A stretch of 64,000 bases of DNA from Teredinibacter waterburyi. Its GTDB lineage: Bacteria; Pseudomonadota; Gammaproteobacteria; Pseudomonadales; Cellvibrionaceae. The stretch is taken from the NCBI RefSeq assembly GCF_001922985.1, contig NZ_MRUH01000020.1:1-64000 (forward strand), given 5' to 3'. Below, one piece after another: positions 38,552 through 48,483 of the stretch. The position numbers and the translations under genes are program-made. Numbering within the stretch: the stretch's first letter is position 1; each line of letters opens with the position of its first letter. The notes beneath the pieces were generated by a model that did no database searches, was not told the origin of the DNA, and saw nothing but the letters and a program-made list of their open reading frames with translations.

Positions 38552-39957
38552 TATTCTGCGCTCCCTTGCCGTGCTAGCTCATTCACAACCAACTCCATAT
38601 GAGCGCTGCGAGAACCTTTAATGAGTATTGTCATTTTCTTAAATGCTTCTTGTTGTTGAGTAGTTTGATGATTCAAATAAATTAGCAGCTGCTCGCGCGT
38701 TGCAAACCAAGTCGCCCCATGACCAAATCCAGCGGCGGTATGTTCAGAGAGAGCGCCGACGGCAAGCACAGTTTTTACGCCAGCATGCCTTGCGTAACGT
38801 CCAAGTTCAGCGTGCTCTGCTTCAGCAGAATCGCCAAGTTCACCCATATCGCCCGCTATCAATAAGCTGTGTTCATAGCGCGCCAGAAAATCAATTGCCG
38901 CGCGCATAGAACCTGGGTTTGCGTTGTAGCTATCATCGATAAGCCGAGCGCAAAAACTCGAGCTAACAGGTTGCATCCGCCCACTAACTCCGCCAAATTT
39001 ATTTAGCCCCAAATTAATTGTTGCCCAATCTATGTTTAGCGCTCGCGCCAATGCGGCAGCCGCAAGCGCATTGGCGATACTGTGTTCACCCGGAACTTGT
39101 AAGGTAATTGCTGTTTCCTCGGTAGTGACAGTTAAGTCGGTTTCAGCCACAACAAATGTCCAGCAACCGTTCTTATCACAATGTGCGTTGCGTGCAATAA
39201 CTACACGATCAACACCAACCGGGATATTGCCTTCTAAGGCGTGACGCGAAAAACCAATAACGTGCTTATTCGCCAGTAAATCAATAAACTTTTTTGCGTA
39301 GCTATCATCTAGATTCACCACACCAGTGGTCAGCTTATCGCCACGATACAGTGCGGATTTTTCTTCTGCGATAGCATCTACTGAGCCAAACCCTGCGATA
39401 TGTGCGGGCATTATGTTATTGACTAAAGCCACGTCCGGCTGAATGAGTTTGGCCAGATAATCAATTTCACCGCGGCCACTTGTTCCCGCCTCGATGATTG
39501 CGTACTGCTGATCGGCATTTAGTTGCATCAGCGTTAGCGGCACGCCGATATGGTTATTAAAATTTCCGCGCGTAGCTAACGCTGTACCAGCAAGCTCACA
39601 AATAGACTGCAGCATACCTTTAACGCTTGTCTTGCCGCAGCTGCCCGTAATTGCAACCAATGGGTGAGAAAAATGCGTGCGATTATAGGCTGCAATTTTC
39701 CCTAGTGCGCGGGTAGTATCGTTAACCTCCAGTTGAGGTAAGCTGCAATTAGGGTTTAAAGTATCAACTACCGCTGCCACAGCGCCTTTGCGTTGCGCCG
39801 TGTCTAGATAGGCGTGACCGTCAAAATTTTCTCCGCGCAGCGCAACAAACAAGGCACCCGACTCAATTGTGCGAGTGTCGGTACTCAGCGTATTAAAGTC
39901 GCAATCCTCTCCCCGCAATACACCATCAATGTGTGGCGCTAGTGAACTCAACATCAT
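38551..39957 (-). CDS. murF: MurF, UDP-MurNAc-tripeptide D-Ala-D-Ala ligase
   Basis: This 468-residue Mur ligase adds the D-Ala-D-Ala dipeptide made by Ddl. [15 protein letters not shown] near residue 104 is the P-loop (Ser-Cys in place of the more common Ser-x). [25 protein letters not shown] near 182 and [21 protein letters not shown] near 325 identify MurF. It overlaps murE by four bases (ATGA). Confidence 0.97.
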   Translation of the reverse strand: MMLSSLAPHIDGVLRGEDCDFNTLSTDTRTIESGALFVALRGENFDGHAYLDTAQRKGAVAAVVDTLNPNCSLPQLEVNDTTRALGKIAAYNRTHFSHPLVAITGSCGKTSVKGMLQSICELAGTALATRGNFNNHIGVPLTLMQLNADQQYAIIEAGTSGRGEIDYLAKLIQPDVALVNNIMPAHIAGFGSVDAIAEEKSALYRGDKLTTGVVNLDDSYAKKFIDLLANKHVIGFSRHALEGNIPVGVDRVVIARNAHCDKNGCWTFVVAETDLTVTTEETAITLQVPGEHSIANALAAAALARALNIDWATINLGLNKFGGVSGRMQPVSSSFCARLIDDSYNANPGSMRAAIDFLARYEHSLLIAGDMGELGDSAEAEHAELGRYARHAGVKTVLAVGALSEHTAAGFGHGATWFATREQLLIYLNHQTTQQQEAFKKMTILIKGSRSAHMELVVNELARQGSAE

Positions 39958-41573
39958 CGCTCGCCCCCACCGACTGTGACAGAATACTTGGCACGTTGAG
40001 CAAGTGCGGCTTGAGCAATTACGCTGTCATCAAAAGGAATTTTTTCGTCGCCCACAATTTGATAGCTTTCGTGTCCTTTACCTGCAATTAAAATAATGTC
40101 GCCAATCTCAGCTAGCTCAATCGCGGTTTCAATCGCCACTTTTCGGTCAAGAATAATTTCGATTGAGTCGGTTAACCGTCCGTAACCATTACTGAGTTCC
40201 AAACTTTTTTCGCTTGCTATACCCTTGGCAATATCACTTACAATCTCAAACGGACTCTCGCTACGAGGGTTGTCCGAGGTAATAAGCGTTCGATTGGCAA
40301 GGCGCTGAGCAATCGTGCCCATCAAAGGTCGCTTGCCAATATCGCGATCTCCGCCACAACCAAATATCAACCAAATACGTCGCTGCTTTTGCTCTTCAAG
40401 CGTTACAAGTGCCTGCTCGAGAGCGTCTGGGGTGTGCGCGTAATCAACACAAACTAACACCTCATCCTGCACATCACTGACGCGTTGCATTCGCCCCTTT
40501 ACCGGACGCAATTTTAATACCGCCTCATTAACCTGAGCCAAACTGTAACCTGTAGCGCACGCAGTCGCGACTACAGCTAATAGGTTGTAAACATTAAAAC
40601 GCCCTATCAGCCCAGCTTTAACTAAAGCGTTACCCCAAGGTGACTCAATGGCTACCTCTACTCCTTCACGCCCAAATACGAGATTACTTCCGCGTATTGA
40701 TTCGGACAAATTTAGTACCCGGTTAACACCAAGGCTGTAACCATATATAGCTGTACTAGTACCACAGCTCTTTGCCATGTGTGGAGCTGCAGTGTCATCG
40801 CTATTAATAATCGCAAACGCTAATTCGAAATGGGAAAATAACTGTGTTTTCACCTGTCGGTATTCATCAATACTCGCATGAAAATCTAAGTGGTCCCGAC
40901 TTAAGTTGGTAAATACCGCCCCGTTAAACTGAATTGCATTTACTCTGCCCTGAGCTAACGCGTGCGATGAAACTTCCATCGCCACATTGCGGGCACCACT
41001 TCCATACAATTGCGCCAGAATTCTTTGGCAACTAATAGCATCCGGGGTGGTTAACCCCGTATCAATTAATGTATTGGTGTCAAACCCATAGCCCATTGTG
41101 CCAATCGAAGCCGCCGCTTCACCTAAAATTGAAAAGAGCTGCTGCAGCAATTGAACGCAGGTTGTTTTACCATTTGTTCCGGTAACACCAAACACCTTCA
41201 TTTTTGCTGACGGGTGCTGGTAGAAATTGCCTGCAATAAGACTTACCGACGCCGCTAGATTAGGCACCAGCAGTAAAGGCACTTGGATATCGGGTAAAAC
41301 AAAACCATTCTCTGCCTCGGCGATCACCACGGTGGCACCACTGGCCACTGCCTGCTCAATATAATTTCTACCGTCGCTTTGCGAACCTTTTACCGCTAGA
41401 AACACACCACCTGCACAAACGTTACGACTATCAAGCGTTATATCAGTTACCTGCACATCAAAATCAATCGCGTTTACCGCTTCAAATTTCACGCCGGCTA
41501 ACAGTGCTGTTAATGAGCAAGAAAATTCGGCTAAAGGCCTTAATCGATATCTTTCACTGCGACGAAAGCTCAT
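39954..41573 (-). CDS. murE: MurE, UDP-MurNAc-L-Ala-D-Glu meso-DAP ligase
   Basis: This Mur ligase adds the third residue of the stem peptide. The P-loop is GVTGTNGKTTCVQLL near residue 130. TSDNPRSESPFEIVSDI near 430 contains DNPR, the mark of meso-diaminopimelate-specific MurE, so the organism makes DAP-type murein. At 539 residues it is slightly longer than E. coli MurE (495), mainly through an N-terminal extension of about 25 residues. The start overlaps the ftsI stop by four bases, which fixes it. Confidence 0.95.
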   Translation of the reverse strand: MSFRRSERYRLRPLAEFSCSLTALLAGVKFEAVNAIDFDVQVTDITLDSRNVCAGGVFLAVKGSQSDGRNYIEQAVASGATVVIAEAENGFVLPDIQVPLLLVPNLAASVSLIAGNFYQHPSAKMKVFGVTGTNGKTTCVQLLQQLFSILGEAAASIGTMGYGFDTNTLIDTGLTTPDAISCQRILAQLYGSGARNVAMEVSSHALAQGRVNAIQFNGAVFTNLSRDHLDFHASIDEYRQVKTQLFSHFELAFAIINSDDTAAPHMAKSCGTSTAIYGYSLGVNRVLNLSESIRGSNLVFGREGVEVAIESPWGNALVKAGLIGRFNVYNLLAVVATACATGYSLAQVNEAVLKLRPVKGRMQRVSDVQDEVLVCVDYAHTPDALEQALVTLEEQKQRRIWLIFGCGGDRDIGKRPLMGTIAQRLANRTLITSDNPRSESPFEIVSDIAKGIASEKSLELSNGYGRLTDSIEIILDRKVAIETAIELAEIGDIILIAGKGHESYQIVGDEKIPFDDSVIAQAALAQRAKYSVTVGGGER

Positions 41574-43282
41574 TGCACACCTCGCGTTATCACGTTTGCA
41601 GCCAACGCCACATTCCGTTTTGGAGGAACCCGTAAAACTTTTAACGCTCCATCAATAATTTGTGCAAAAACTGGCGCTGCGGCCTCACCACCATAGTAGT
41701 GACCATCGCTAGGCTCGTTGATAATAACAACCGCAACCAACCTTGGATTATTCGCTGGCGCAAAGCCCGCGAATAACGCCGTGTGTTTATCCTGCACATA
41801 ACCCTCGCTACCAACTTTGTGCGCCGTGCCTGTCTTGCCCGCAACCGGATAAGCCTCTACTTGCGCTCGAGTAGCTGTGCCGCCTTTTTGCGGTACCGTT
41901 TTCAACATATCTGTAATTGTTTTCGCTATAGACTCATCAACAACACGATCAAATGACGCTGATTGCTGGTTCTTGATAAGAGAAGCATTTTTAAATTCTC
42001 CACCGCTAGCGATTAGCGTATAAGCCTGCGCCAGTTGCACAGCGTTAACATTTAAACCGTAACCAAACGCCAAGTTCGCAACTTCAATTGGATGCCAACG
42101 GTTGCGACTCGGTAAAGAACCGATACTCTCTCCCGGAAAACCAATCCCAGTACCCTGCCCTAGGCCAACTCGATAAAACAGATCGCGAATCGGATCCACA
42201 CCCAAATCTAAAGCCAGCTTGGTTATTCCGACTTGGCTCGACTTGGTAATGATTTTAGTTAAACTCATCACTCCGTAGTCCACAGGATCTAGTAAGGCTT
42301 TCTTTCCGACCATTACGTATCCCGGACTTGTGTTGATGGTGTAGTCCGCATCGTATTTACCCGTTTCCAACGCAGCCATTACAGTAAAAGGCTTCATGGT
42401 TGAACCTGGTTCAAACACATCTGTTAACGCGCGATTACGAAGTTGATTAACGTCAATAACGGCGCGATCATTCGGGTTGTAAGAAGGCTGATTGACCATT
42501 GCCAAAATCTCGCCGGAATCGACATCCATAATAACGACGGAGCCTGACTTAGCCCCCTGTTTAGCCACCGCTGACTTTAACTCTCGGTACGCCAAGTACT
42601 GCAAACGCAAGTCAATACTTAGGCTTAGATCACTGCCGGACATCGGTGCTTTTAAAATTCCATCTTCACGAACAATATTGCCTTTTAAATCTTTAAGTAC
42701 ACGCTTATAGCCAACGGTACCGGCTAGATATTTTTCGAATGCGAGTTCTACGCCCTCTTGGCCCTCATCATTAATATCGGTAAAGCCGACCACATGCGCG
42801 GTAACTTCGCCAGCGGGATAAAAGCGCCGGTATTCTATTTCTGCACTTACGCCCTTAAAACCTTGCGACAATATTTTGTCTGCTTCGTGTGGCGGTAGGT
42901 GGCGAGCCAAATACACAAACTGCTTGTTGGCATACAAACGAATACGCTCACGCAGCTTTGCAGAAGTCATATCTAGAGCGGCAGCTAACTGATCGTGCTG
43001 AGCCGGATCCAGTAGCTGCGGATTCGCATAAACGGTCTTTACTGGAGTACTAACCGCCAACAACTCACCATTGCGGTCGGTAATGACACCTCGATACCCC
43101 TGCAGTAATTCACTTCGTAACGTTCTTGCCTCACCCTCGCTTTGCAGAAACTCAAAACCGCGATCGTTATTCGGCATAACTTGTAAATTTGCCAAATGCC
43201 AAATAAGCGAAATGGGCAGAGTGCAAAGCAGTCCGCCCATTATCCAAAAACGCCAATTTGCCAGCTGGCTCACAAGTTTCAT
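41570..43282 (-). CDS. ftsI: FtsI (PBP3), septal transpeptidase
   Basis: This 570-residue class B penicillin-binding protein has a single N-terminal membrane segment (residues 12-35), a pedestal domain and a transpeptidase domain. The catalytic serine is Ser294 in GSTMKPF (SxxK). The KTG box is in VAGKTGTAHKVG near 488. The middle motif reads KSSQVG near 347, where most FtsI have SSN, so the last position is Gln. It overlaps ftsL and murE by four bases each. Confidence 0.96.
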   Translation of the reverse strand: MKLVSQLANWRFWIMGGLLCTLPISLIWHLANLQVMPNNDRGFEFLQSEGEARTLRSELLQGYRGVITDRNGELLAVSTPVKTVYANPQLLDPAQHDQLAAALDMTSAKLRERIRLYANKQFVYLARHLPPHEADKILSQGFKGVSAEIEYRRFYPAGEVTAHVVGFTDINDEGQEGVELAFEKYLAGTVGYKRVLKDLKGNIVREDGILKAPMSGSDLSLSIDLRLQYLAYRELKSAVAKQGAKSGSVVIMDVDSGEILAMVNQPSYNPNDRAVIDVNQLRNRALTDVFEPGSTMKPFTVMAALETGKYDADYTINTSPGYVMVGKKALLDPVDYGVMSLTKIITKSSQVGITKLALDLGVDPIRDLFYRVGLGQGTGIGFPGESIGSLPSRNRWHPIEVANLAFGYGLNVNAVQLAQAYTLIASGGEFKNASLIKNQQSASFDRVVDESIAKTITDMLKTVPQKGGTATRAQVEAYPVAGKTGTAHKVGSEGYVQDKHTALFAGFAPANNPRLVAVVIINEPSDGHYYGGEAAAPVFAQIIDGALKVLRVPPKRNVALAANVITRGVQ

Positions 43283-43605
43283 TTTCTATAAACCAATACC
43301 GTTTGTTCCGACTTAGGGACCTTCATTTTTAATTTATTCACCGCAACCTGCTCTACCCGCGAGTAAGCCGCCCACGAACTTTTTTCTAATAGATATTGAC
43401 CTGAGGCAACTTGCAACTGTGTCGACTCGCGGCGTAACACCTCCAAACTTTGGGTAGCAGTACGCGATTTAAACGTGGTGTACACCACCCCCAAGGCACT
43501 CACAAAACAACCAAGCCACAATGCCAAAAACAACATGGTTGCAAACGTCGACAGCCCGCCAACAGGCTCAACATTATTCTGTTCAAATTTGCGCTTAGCC
43601 TTCAT
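43279..43605 (-). CDS. ftsL: FtsL, divisome protein
   Basis: This small bitopic protein (108 residues from the chosen start) partners FtsB and FtsQ and activates FtsWI. It has a basic cytosolic N-terminus, a membrane segment (FATMLFLALWLGCFVSALGVVY) and a periplasmic coiled coil with heptad leucines. I start it at the ATG at 43605 (MKAKRKFEQNN), which has a strong GAGGAAG ribosome site. An in-frame ATG at 43650 would add 15 residues without a good ribosome site. It overlaps ftsI by four bases. Confidence 0.9.
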   Translation of the reverse strand: MKAKRKFEQNNVEPVGGLSTFATMLFLALWLGCFVSALGVVYTTFKSRTATQSLEVLRRESTQLQVASGQYLLEKSSWAAYSRVEQVAVNKLKMKVPKSEQTVLVYRK

Positions 43606-43693
43606 GGGCAACTTCCTCGTATACGATTCGCACACAGACGGATCGCTCAATCAGCATCAGTATCAAGGCAACACCAACCGTTGCCTCCATTAC

Positions 43694-44638
43694 CTAGAGC
43701 TTTTCGGCAATACGCATAACCGCACTGCGCGATCGATTATTTTCTCGCAACTCTTCAGGTCCGGCTTTTATTGATTTCCCCAGACACTTAAGCGTTCTAT
43801 CAAGCATATCTTCGGTAACCGGTATCCCAGCAGGGAACTGCTTACCGCGTGCTTGATCGCGGAAAAATCGCTTAACCAACCGATCTTCTAGCGAGTGAAA
43901 ACTAATAACAACCAAGCGACCACCCACTCCCAATAGTGATAACCCTTCCGCGAGCACAAGCTTCAAATCATCTAATTCTTGATTGATATGAATTCTTACA
44001 GCCTGGAATGCTCGTGTTGCAGGATTCTTACCTTTTTCCCATCGCGGGTTGGCTTCACTAATAATCTTGGCGAACTGCGCGGTAGTTGTTATCGGCGCCA
44101 GCTCGCGTGCGGCGAGCACGGCTCGCGCCATGCGTCGCGCAAACTTTTCTTCGCCGTACTCACGCAGAACAAAAACAATTTCATCTTCCTCTGCGCTATT
44201 TACCCAATCTGCAGCGGTAGGGCCTGCGGCATTATTCATGCGCATATCGAGCGGGCCGTCATTTAAAAAACTAAAACCACGCTCAGCCACATCCAGCTGC
44301 GGAGAGGAAACCCCCAGATCGAGCAGCACCCCACTAAACCCCTGCTGGCGCTGCTCGCTGGTGAGTAGAACACTCTCGCGCGCACGATCAAGATTGACAA
44401 AAGATCCATGAATGATGGCGAATCGAGGATCTTCCGCTGCCAACCTTTCCCCCTCGGCGACGGCTTCCGGATCTTTATCGAAGGCGATTAACCTTCCCCC
44501 CTCCGCAAGCGCTGCAAGAATTGCCCTACTATGCCCCCCACGACCAAAGGTGCCATCGATATAGACACCATTCGGATCTGTTACCAACCCAGCAACAGAC
44601 TCTTTGAGCAAAACGGAAAAATGCGTAGTCATCGTCAA
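43694..44638 (-). CDS. rsmH: RsmH, 16S rRNA C1402 N4-methyltransferase
   Basis: This 314-residue SAM-dependent enzyme methylates C1402 in the ribosomal P site. [13 protein letters not shown] at the N-terminus, [17 protein letters not shown] near residue 28 (SAM motif I), [14 protein letters not shown] near 105 and [17 protein letters not shown] near 255 identify the MraW/RsmH family. Length is normal. It lies 28 bases after mraZ and precedes ftsL. Confidence 0.97.
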   Translation of the reverse strand: MTMTTHFSVLLKESVAGLVTDPNGVYIDGTFGRGGHSRAILAALAEGGRLIAFDKDPEAVAEGERLAAEDPRFAIIHGSFVNLDRARESVLLTSEQRQQGFSGVLLDLGVSSPQLDVAERGFSFLNDGPLDMRMNNAAGPTAADWVNSAEEDEIVFVLREYGEEKFARRMARAVLAARELAPITTTAQFAKIISEANPRWEKGKNPATRAFQAVRIHINQELDDLKLVLAEGLSLLGVGGRLVVISFHSLEDRLVKRFFRDQARGKQFPAGIPVTEDMLDRTLKCLGKSIKAGPEELRENNRSRSAVMRIAEKL

Positions 44639-44666
44639 CCTGCTTTGTTTGTTTTTTTGAATACAA

Positions 44667-45110
44667 TTACAGGGACAGAGACATCATCTCTTCAGGCAAA
44701 GCTTCGTCGGTATCGAGATCCGCTACCGAGGCAAGCCACGCCTCTTCACTCCACAATTCAAATTTTTTGCCTAACCCCACCAACATCAACTTTTTTTCCA
44801 AGCCTGCGTAATCGCGCAGCGTTGGGGGCACAAGCACCCGGCCATTACCATCCAACTCTAAGGGGCAGGCATAGCCGATCAGCAAACGCTGTGCTCGCAA
44901 TGCAGCCTTATTAAAGGTTGGCAAGGCTTCAATTTTTGGCAGGATGGTTTGCCACTCAACTTCCGGATACACCAACACACAGCGATCCTGAGTGTGGGCT
45001 GTCATTACAATTCTTCCACCACAAGCAGCCGCCAGCGTATCCCGATATTTAGCCGGAATAGCCATGCGCCCTTTGGCGTCTAAATTGATTGAATGACTCC
45101 CTTGAAACAC
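44667..45110 (-). CDS. mraZ: MraZ, transcription regulator of the dcw cluster
   Basis: This 147-residue protein has two SpoVT/AbrB-like halves and represses the mra promoter in E. coli by binding repeated TGGG-type boxes. The start is GTG at 45110, giving [24 protein letters not shown]. It has a GGCGAGAAG ribosome site, while an upstream ATG at 45215 would add 35 residues unlike the family. The second half repeats the motif in [23 protein letters not shown] near residue 85. Five periodic boxes lie in its own leader, which supports autoregulation. Confidence 0.94.
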   Translation of the reverse strand: MFQGSHSINLDAKGRMAIPAKYRDTLAAACGGRIVMTAHTQDRCVLVYPEVEWQTILPKIEALPTFNKAALRAQRLLIGYACPLELDGNGRVLVPPTLRDYAGLEKKLMLVGLGKKFELWSEEAWLASVADLDTDEALPEEMMSLSL

Positions 45111-45192
45111 TTTCTTCTCGCCTTTCGTTATTGATCTGCCCGTATGAAGTGAGTGAAACACGTGCCATATCGGCAGAACCCCACCGAGCAGA

Positions 45193-45235
45193 CCACTTAA
45201 ACCACAAAAATCCACTTAACACCACTTTACACCAC
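45193..45235 (-). promoter_or_regulatory. MraZ boxes: five GTGG repeats at 9-10 base period
   Basis: On the minus strand GTGG occurs at 45232-45235, 45222-45225, 45212-45215, 45202-45205 and 45193-45196, that is at steps of 10, 10, 10 and 9 bases. This is the spacing of MraZ operator repeats (one per helical turn). They lie just downstream of the mra -10 box and upstream of the mraZ GTG, as in other bacteria. Confidence 0.85.
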
Positions 45236-45243
45236 TTATGCAC

Positions 45244-45271
45244 ACTATATTTCGCATCCAGCCAAAGTCAA
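45244..45271 (-). promoter_or_regulatory. mra promoter (sigma70 type)
   Basis: On the minus strand TTGACT (45266-45271), a 16-base spacer and TATAGT (45244-45249) match the sigma70 consensus at five of six bases in each box. Transcription would start near 45237, at the first MraZ box, and read through the whole dcw cluster. Confidence 0.75.
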
Positions 45272-45568
45272 GGAATTAACCGGTGAAATAGCGCGTAAGC
45301 CATTGAATTTAGTGGAGTTTTACAGTACGGATAGACAGTGTAACAACGGGGGGCGAAAGGAAAATCTCAAGCAATAACAACAGCTTGAGATATGTAGCTA
45401 GAATCTACTTTAAGAGAAAGACTGTTTGGAGTTATAAAGAGGGTGAAGTTAGACCCGGAGGGAATATAACAAGGGGCTGGATGAACCCAGCTGACGTTAA
45501 TACAGGCAAGCCGAAATATAGCGGCTTTCGGCCCGAAAAGTAAACACGCAAAGCATGAAGATATTCAA
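45272..45568. other. Region between the hybrid kinase gene and the mra promoter
   Basis: No gene is seen in these 297 bases. They contain a perfect nine-base inverted repeat (ATCTCAAGC at 45364-45372 and GCTTGAGAT at 45383-45391, ten-base loop) without a T-run. This could be the end signal of the upstream kinase transcript or an operator. Confidence 0.5.
45364..45391. repeat. Perfect nine-base inverted repeat
   Basis: ATCTCAAGC and GCTTGAGAT flank a ten-base A-rich loop, about 175 bases downstream of the hybrid kinase gene's stop and about 95 bases upstream of the mra -35 box. No poly-T follows on either strand, so a simple rho-independent terminator is not supported. Confidence 0.6.
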
Positions 45569-47563
45569 TTAAGTCAAATGGCGATTAAAGACATCAATCA
45601 AGCGATTCACATCAACAGGCTTGGTTAAGTAGTCGGCAAATCCCGCACCGAGCCCTTTCTTTACATCTAGCGCCATAGCATTTGCCGAAAGCGCTACGAC
45701 CGGTATTGCACTGGTCAGCGCATCACTTTTTAGAATCTCGAGAACTTCGTAACCGTCTAGATCGGGAAGGTTGATATCCAACACAATAATATCGGGAGGG
45801 TTGGTACGCGCTTCGTACAACCCCAAAACTGGCTCCATAATCGTTTTTACTTCGAGCTGCTCGAAGCGGGCAATAATTTTTTCAAATAGTCGCGTATTGG
45901 CGGGGTTGTCTTCAATATAAAGCACTTTACAGCGACGACTGAGCTGAAGCTCGCGCCGCTTAGCACTAAAGGCTTCGTCAGCCCGGATCGACACAGCCAT
46001 CTCGCCATCTTTCGCGATCGGCAGATCAATCCAGAACTGCGAGCCTGCACCGTCTTTGCTTTGAAAGCCAATTTGGCCCTTCATCATTTCGACTAGCCGC
46101 TTCGTAATCACCAGGCCCACGCCTGAGCCCTCGATCACACCGCGATCTGCATTTAATCGATTGAACGGCTCGAAGACCTGGCTATGCTTATCTTCTGGTA
46201 TCCCATAACCAGTATCGCGAATCAATATACGTAAATGACTAGAATTAGGCTGCTCCAGCGACACAACCACCTCACCAGCAACGCGGTTATATTTAATGGC
46301 ATTGCTAATTAAGTTAATTAAGGCTTGCTTCAAACGCGTGTTATCGGCGAACAACGTTATTTGCCCTAGCGATTCTCCCTGCCTGAGTAAGCGTACCTTG
46401 CGCTCCTCCGCCAACGGCTGTAACAGCCTAAAGCAATCATCCAACACACGCTCGGGGATTACCGGTTCCAGCGATAACGTCAGCTTGCCAGCCTCGATCC
46501 GCGCCAAGTCTAAAACTTCGTTAATGAGGTGTAGTAGATGGGTACCCGCTTGACGGATTTCGGTGAGATTTTCAGTTTGCTCTAACTGCAGATTGGAGTC
46601 GTAATCAAATAACTGGGTATAACCCAAAATTGCATTTAACGGCGTTCGCAACTCATGGCTCATACTGCTCAAGAATTCAGACTTAGCCTGATTAGCTTTT
46701 TCTGCCGCGATCTTTGCTTGCACCACCGCTAGCTGTGTTGTTTTCAGCTCAGTCACATCCATATTGCTACCAGAGACACGCGTTGCCCTGCCATCCTTGT
46801 TGTAGGTCGCTTCAGCCCGCGCACGCAGCCAGCGCATCGACCCATCTTTCGCTTTAATTTGATATTCGATATCAAACGGCACTCGCTCAAGAATATGCTG
46901 ACGCAGCAGCAGGCTAAACCGCTCCACATCATGGGTCGACATCCGTGCGCCCCAATCAGCAATATCGTAGAGGTTCTTACTTCGTACCTCCTCTAGAGAA
47001 AATCCAATTTGCTCCCAACAAACATCGGCAAATTCAATTTTACCGGTCTCAATATCCCAATCCCAAATCGCATCTCGAGTGCCCGCCACGATACGACTGT
47101 ATCGCGCTTCGCTCGCCCGCAGCGCCTGCTCAGTTTGCTTCAACTGCGAGATGTTGTAATTGACCCCAGCCAGCTGCACCACCTTACCCGCTGAGTTGCG
47201 AAAATCTCGCCCACTCACGCGCACCCAAATATAGTAGCCAAGCTTACTGCGAACTCTATAGCAAAGGTCGAGCGCAGCTCCGTACTTGATCGTCTGCTTT
47301 AAGGCCGAATCCAAATTATGTCGATCGAGGTGATGTACATAGCGCAGCATTACCCGCGGCTCGGTCATGGTTAACGCTTCGGCTTCGCTATAGCCCAGCT
47401 CACGCCAAAAACTGCCAAACCAATACATCTTGTTATTGAGTAGATCCCACTCCCAAAACCCGTGGCCGCTGCCGAGCATAGCTCTTTGATATCGCGCCAT
47501 TTCATCGGCGAGAGTGACTGAATCGGCGGCTTCGCCTGCTTGCGGATTCCAAATGACGTCCAT
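45569..47563 (-). CDS. Soluble hybrid histidine kinase, PAS-PAS-HisKA-HATPase-REC
   Basis: This 664-residue protein has no membrane segment. Two PAS_3 domains (about residues 30-145 and 150-275) each carry a W-E/D-W-D motif near the start. The HisKA block is KSEFLSSMSHELRTPLNA with phospho-accepting His303. The ATPase domain has LISNAIKYN, DTGYGIPEDK and GSGVGLVITKRLVEMM. The receiver domain begins near residue 546, with phospho-acceptor Asp596 in VLDINLPD and the Lys of LTKPVDV. I start it at the ATG at 47563, with a GGGAAGG ribosome site; a start at 47644 would add 27 residues. No partner regulator or DNA-binding output is adjacent, so its target is unknown. Confidence 0.88.
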   Translation of the reverse strand: MDVIWNPQAGEAADSVTLADEMARYQRAMLGSGHGFWEWDLLNNKMYWFGSFWRELGYSEAEALTMTEPRVMLRYVHHLDRHNLDSALKQTIKYGAALDLCYRVRSKLGYYIWVRVSGRDFRNSAGKVVQLAGVNYNISQLKQTEQALRASEARYSRIVAGTRDAIWDWDIETGKIEFADVCWEQIGFSLEEVRSKNLYDIADWGARMSTHDVERFSLLLRQHILERVPFDIEYQIKAKDGSMRWLRARAEATYNKDGRATRVSGSNMDVTELKTTQLAVVQAKIAAEKANQAKSEFLSSMSHELRTPLNAILGYTQLFDYDSNLQLEQTENLTEIRQAGTHLLHLINEVLDLARIEAGKLTLSLEPVIPERVLDDCFRLLQPLAEERKVRLLRQGESLGQITLFADNTRLKQALINLISNAIKYNRVAGEVVVSLEQPNSSHLRILIRDTGYGIPEDKHSQVFEPFNRLNADRGVIEGSGVGLVITKRLVEMMKGQIGFQSKDGAGSQFWIDLPIAKDGEMAVSIRADEAFSAKRRELQLSRRCKVLYIEDNPANTRLFEKIIARFEQLEVKTIMEPVLGLYEARTNPPDIIVLDINLPDLDGYEVLEILKSDALTSAIPVVALSANAMALDVKKGLGAGFADYLTKPVDVNRLIDVFNRHLT

Positions 47564-47731
47564 CACAACCTTCCCTGACTTATTATTCTGGTGTGGATAA
47601 AAAACAATCAAGCCTAGTGTCGCACCGCGCTCCAAGCGAGGCAATAAGACGAAAGTAGCAAGGGTCGATGATTACTGCGCCAACCACTTGAGCGGTATCA
47701 CAGAAGCGACCATCACTTACATACAGGCACA

Positions 47732-47769
47732 AAAAAGCCGAACTCTAAATATCTAAAGTTCGGCTTTTT
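47732..47769 (-). terminator. Strong rho-independent terminator
   Basis: A perfect 13-base stem (AAAAAGCCGAACT and AGTTCGGCTTTTT) with a 12-base loop lies 32 bases after the stop of the small secreted protein gene. A U-run would follow on either strand. It separates that gene from the hybrid kinase. Confidence 0.92.
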
Positions 47770-47800
47770 AGCAGTATATCTACTGGCTCTTACCTAGCTG

Positions 47801-48322
47801 CTAGCGCCAAAAATATTGCAAGTACCAGCTTTCACCCATATCAAAAACACACTTGCCTTCAGACCCAGAAAGGATACCGTGCTGACAAGCTGGCAGCTCC
47901 GGAGCCGCTTTAGAATAGAGTACTTCGACGGTACAGTTTTTGTACGAACAACGATGCTTTTCCGGTAGCAATAGCCCAACTGAATCTTTTTTCTTTAGCA
48001 TCATGGTGACATAACCTTCCGACAGAACCGCTCGGTAGACTTTAGTATTGGCACCGGTATAGATTTTTGGCTTGTCCGTATGACCGCCTCGAGACTTAAG
48101 TTTATTGTCCGCATATTCAATTGCGAACAAACTATCTTCCGCCTTGAATAGTGTTACGACCTCAAGTAGCTGGGCTTTATTTTCATTTACCCAATTAGAA
48201 TAGTCATCAAACCGAAAATATTGATTATTTTCTGGGTATGCACTTGCGAAAGATGTAAACACAACACCAATAGCAACCAAACACGTACGTACAAACATAT
48301 GATTTAAAAGAGTTTTTCTCAT
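47801..48322 (-). CDS. Unrecognised small secreted protein with four cysteines
   Basis: I do not recognise this 173-residue protein. From the ATG at 48322 (GGAG ribosome site nine bases upstream; an ATG at 48352 adds ten residues) it starts with MRKTLLNHMFVRT, then a hydrophobic stretch ending SFASA before YPENN. This is a Sec signal peptide with a likely cut after Ala. The mature part has about 147 residues and four cysteines in two pairs (RCSYKNC and PACQHG...GKC), fit for disulfides in the periplasm or outside the cell. The C-terminus is aromatic (WYLQYFWR). It is alone, with a strong terminator after it. Confidence 0.7.
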   Translation of the reverse strand: MRKTLLNHMFVRTCLVAIGVVFTSFASAYPENNQYFRFDDYSNWVNENKAQLLEVVTLFKAEDSLFAIEYADNKLKSRGGHTDKPKIYTGANTKVYRAVLSEGYVTMMLKKKDSVGLLLPEKHRCSYKNCTVEVLYSKAAPELPACQHGILSGSEGKCVFDMGESWYLQYFWR

Positions 48323-48483
48323 TATTATTCTCCAAGTACCGAGTTTCAGCAACGCTCACAGACCATTATTGAACTGGCCTATAGAAGCCAATTACGACCA
48401 ACATCACAATTCATCTGGCTAATTAAGAGCCGATTTGGCGTGAAAAGTTCTAACGAAATTACTGCTGAAGCTAACTAAAAAAA

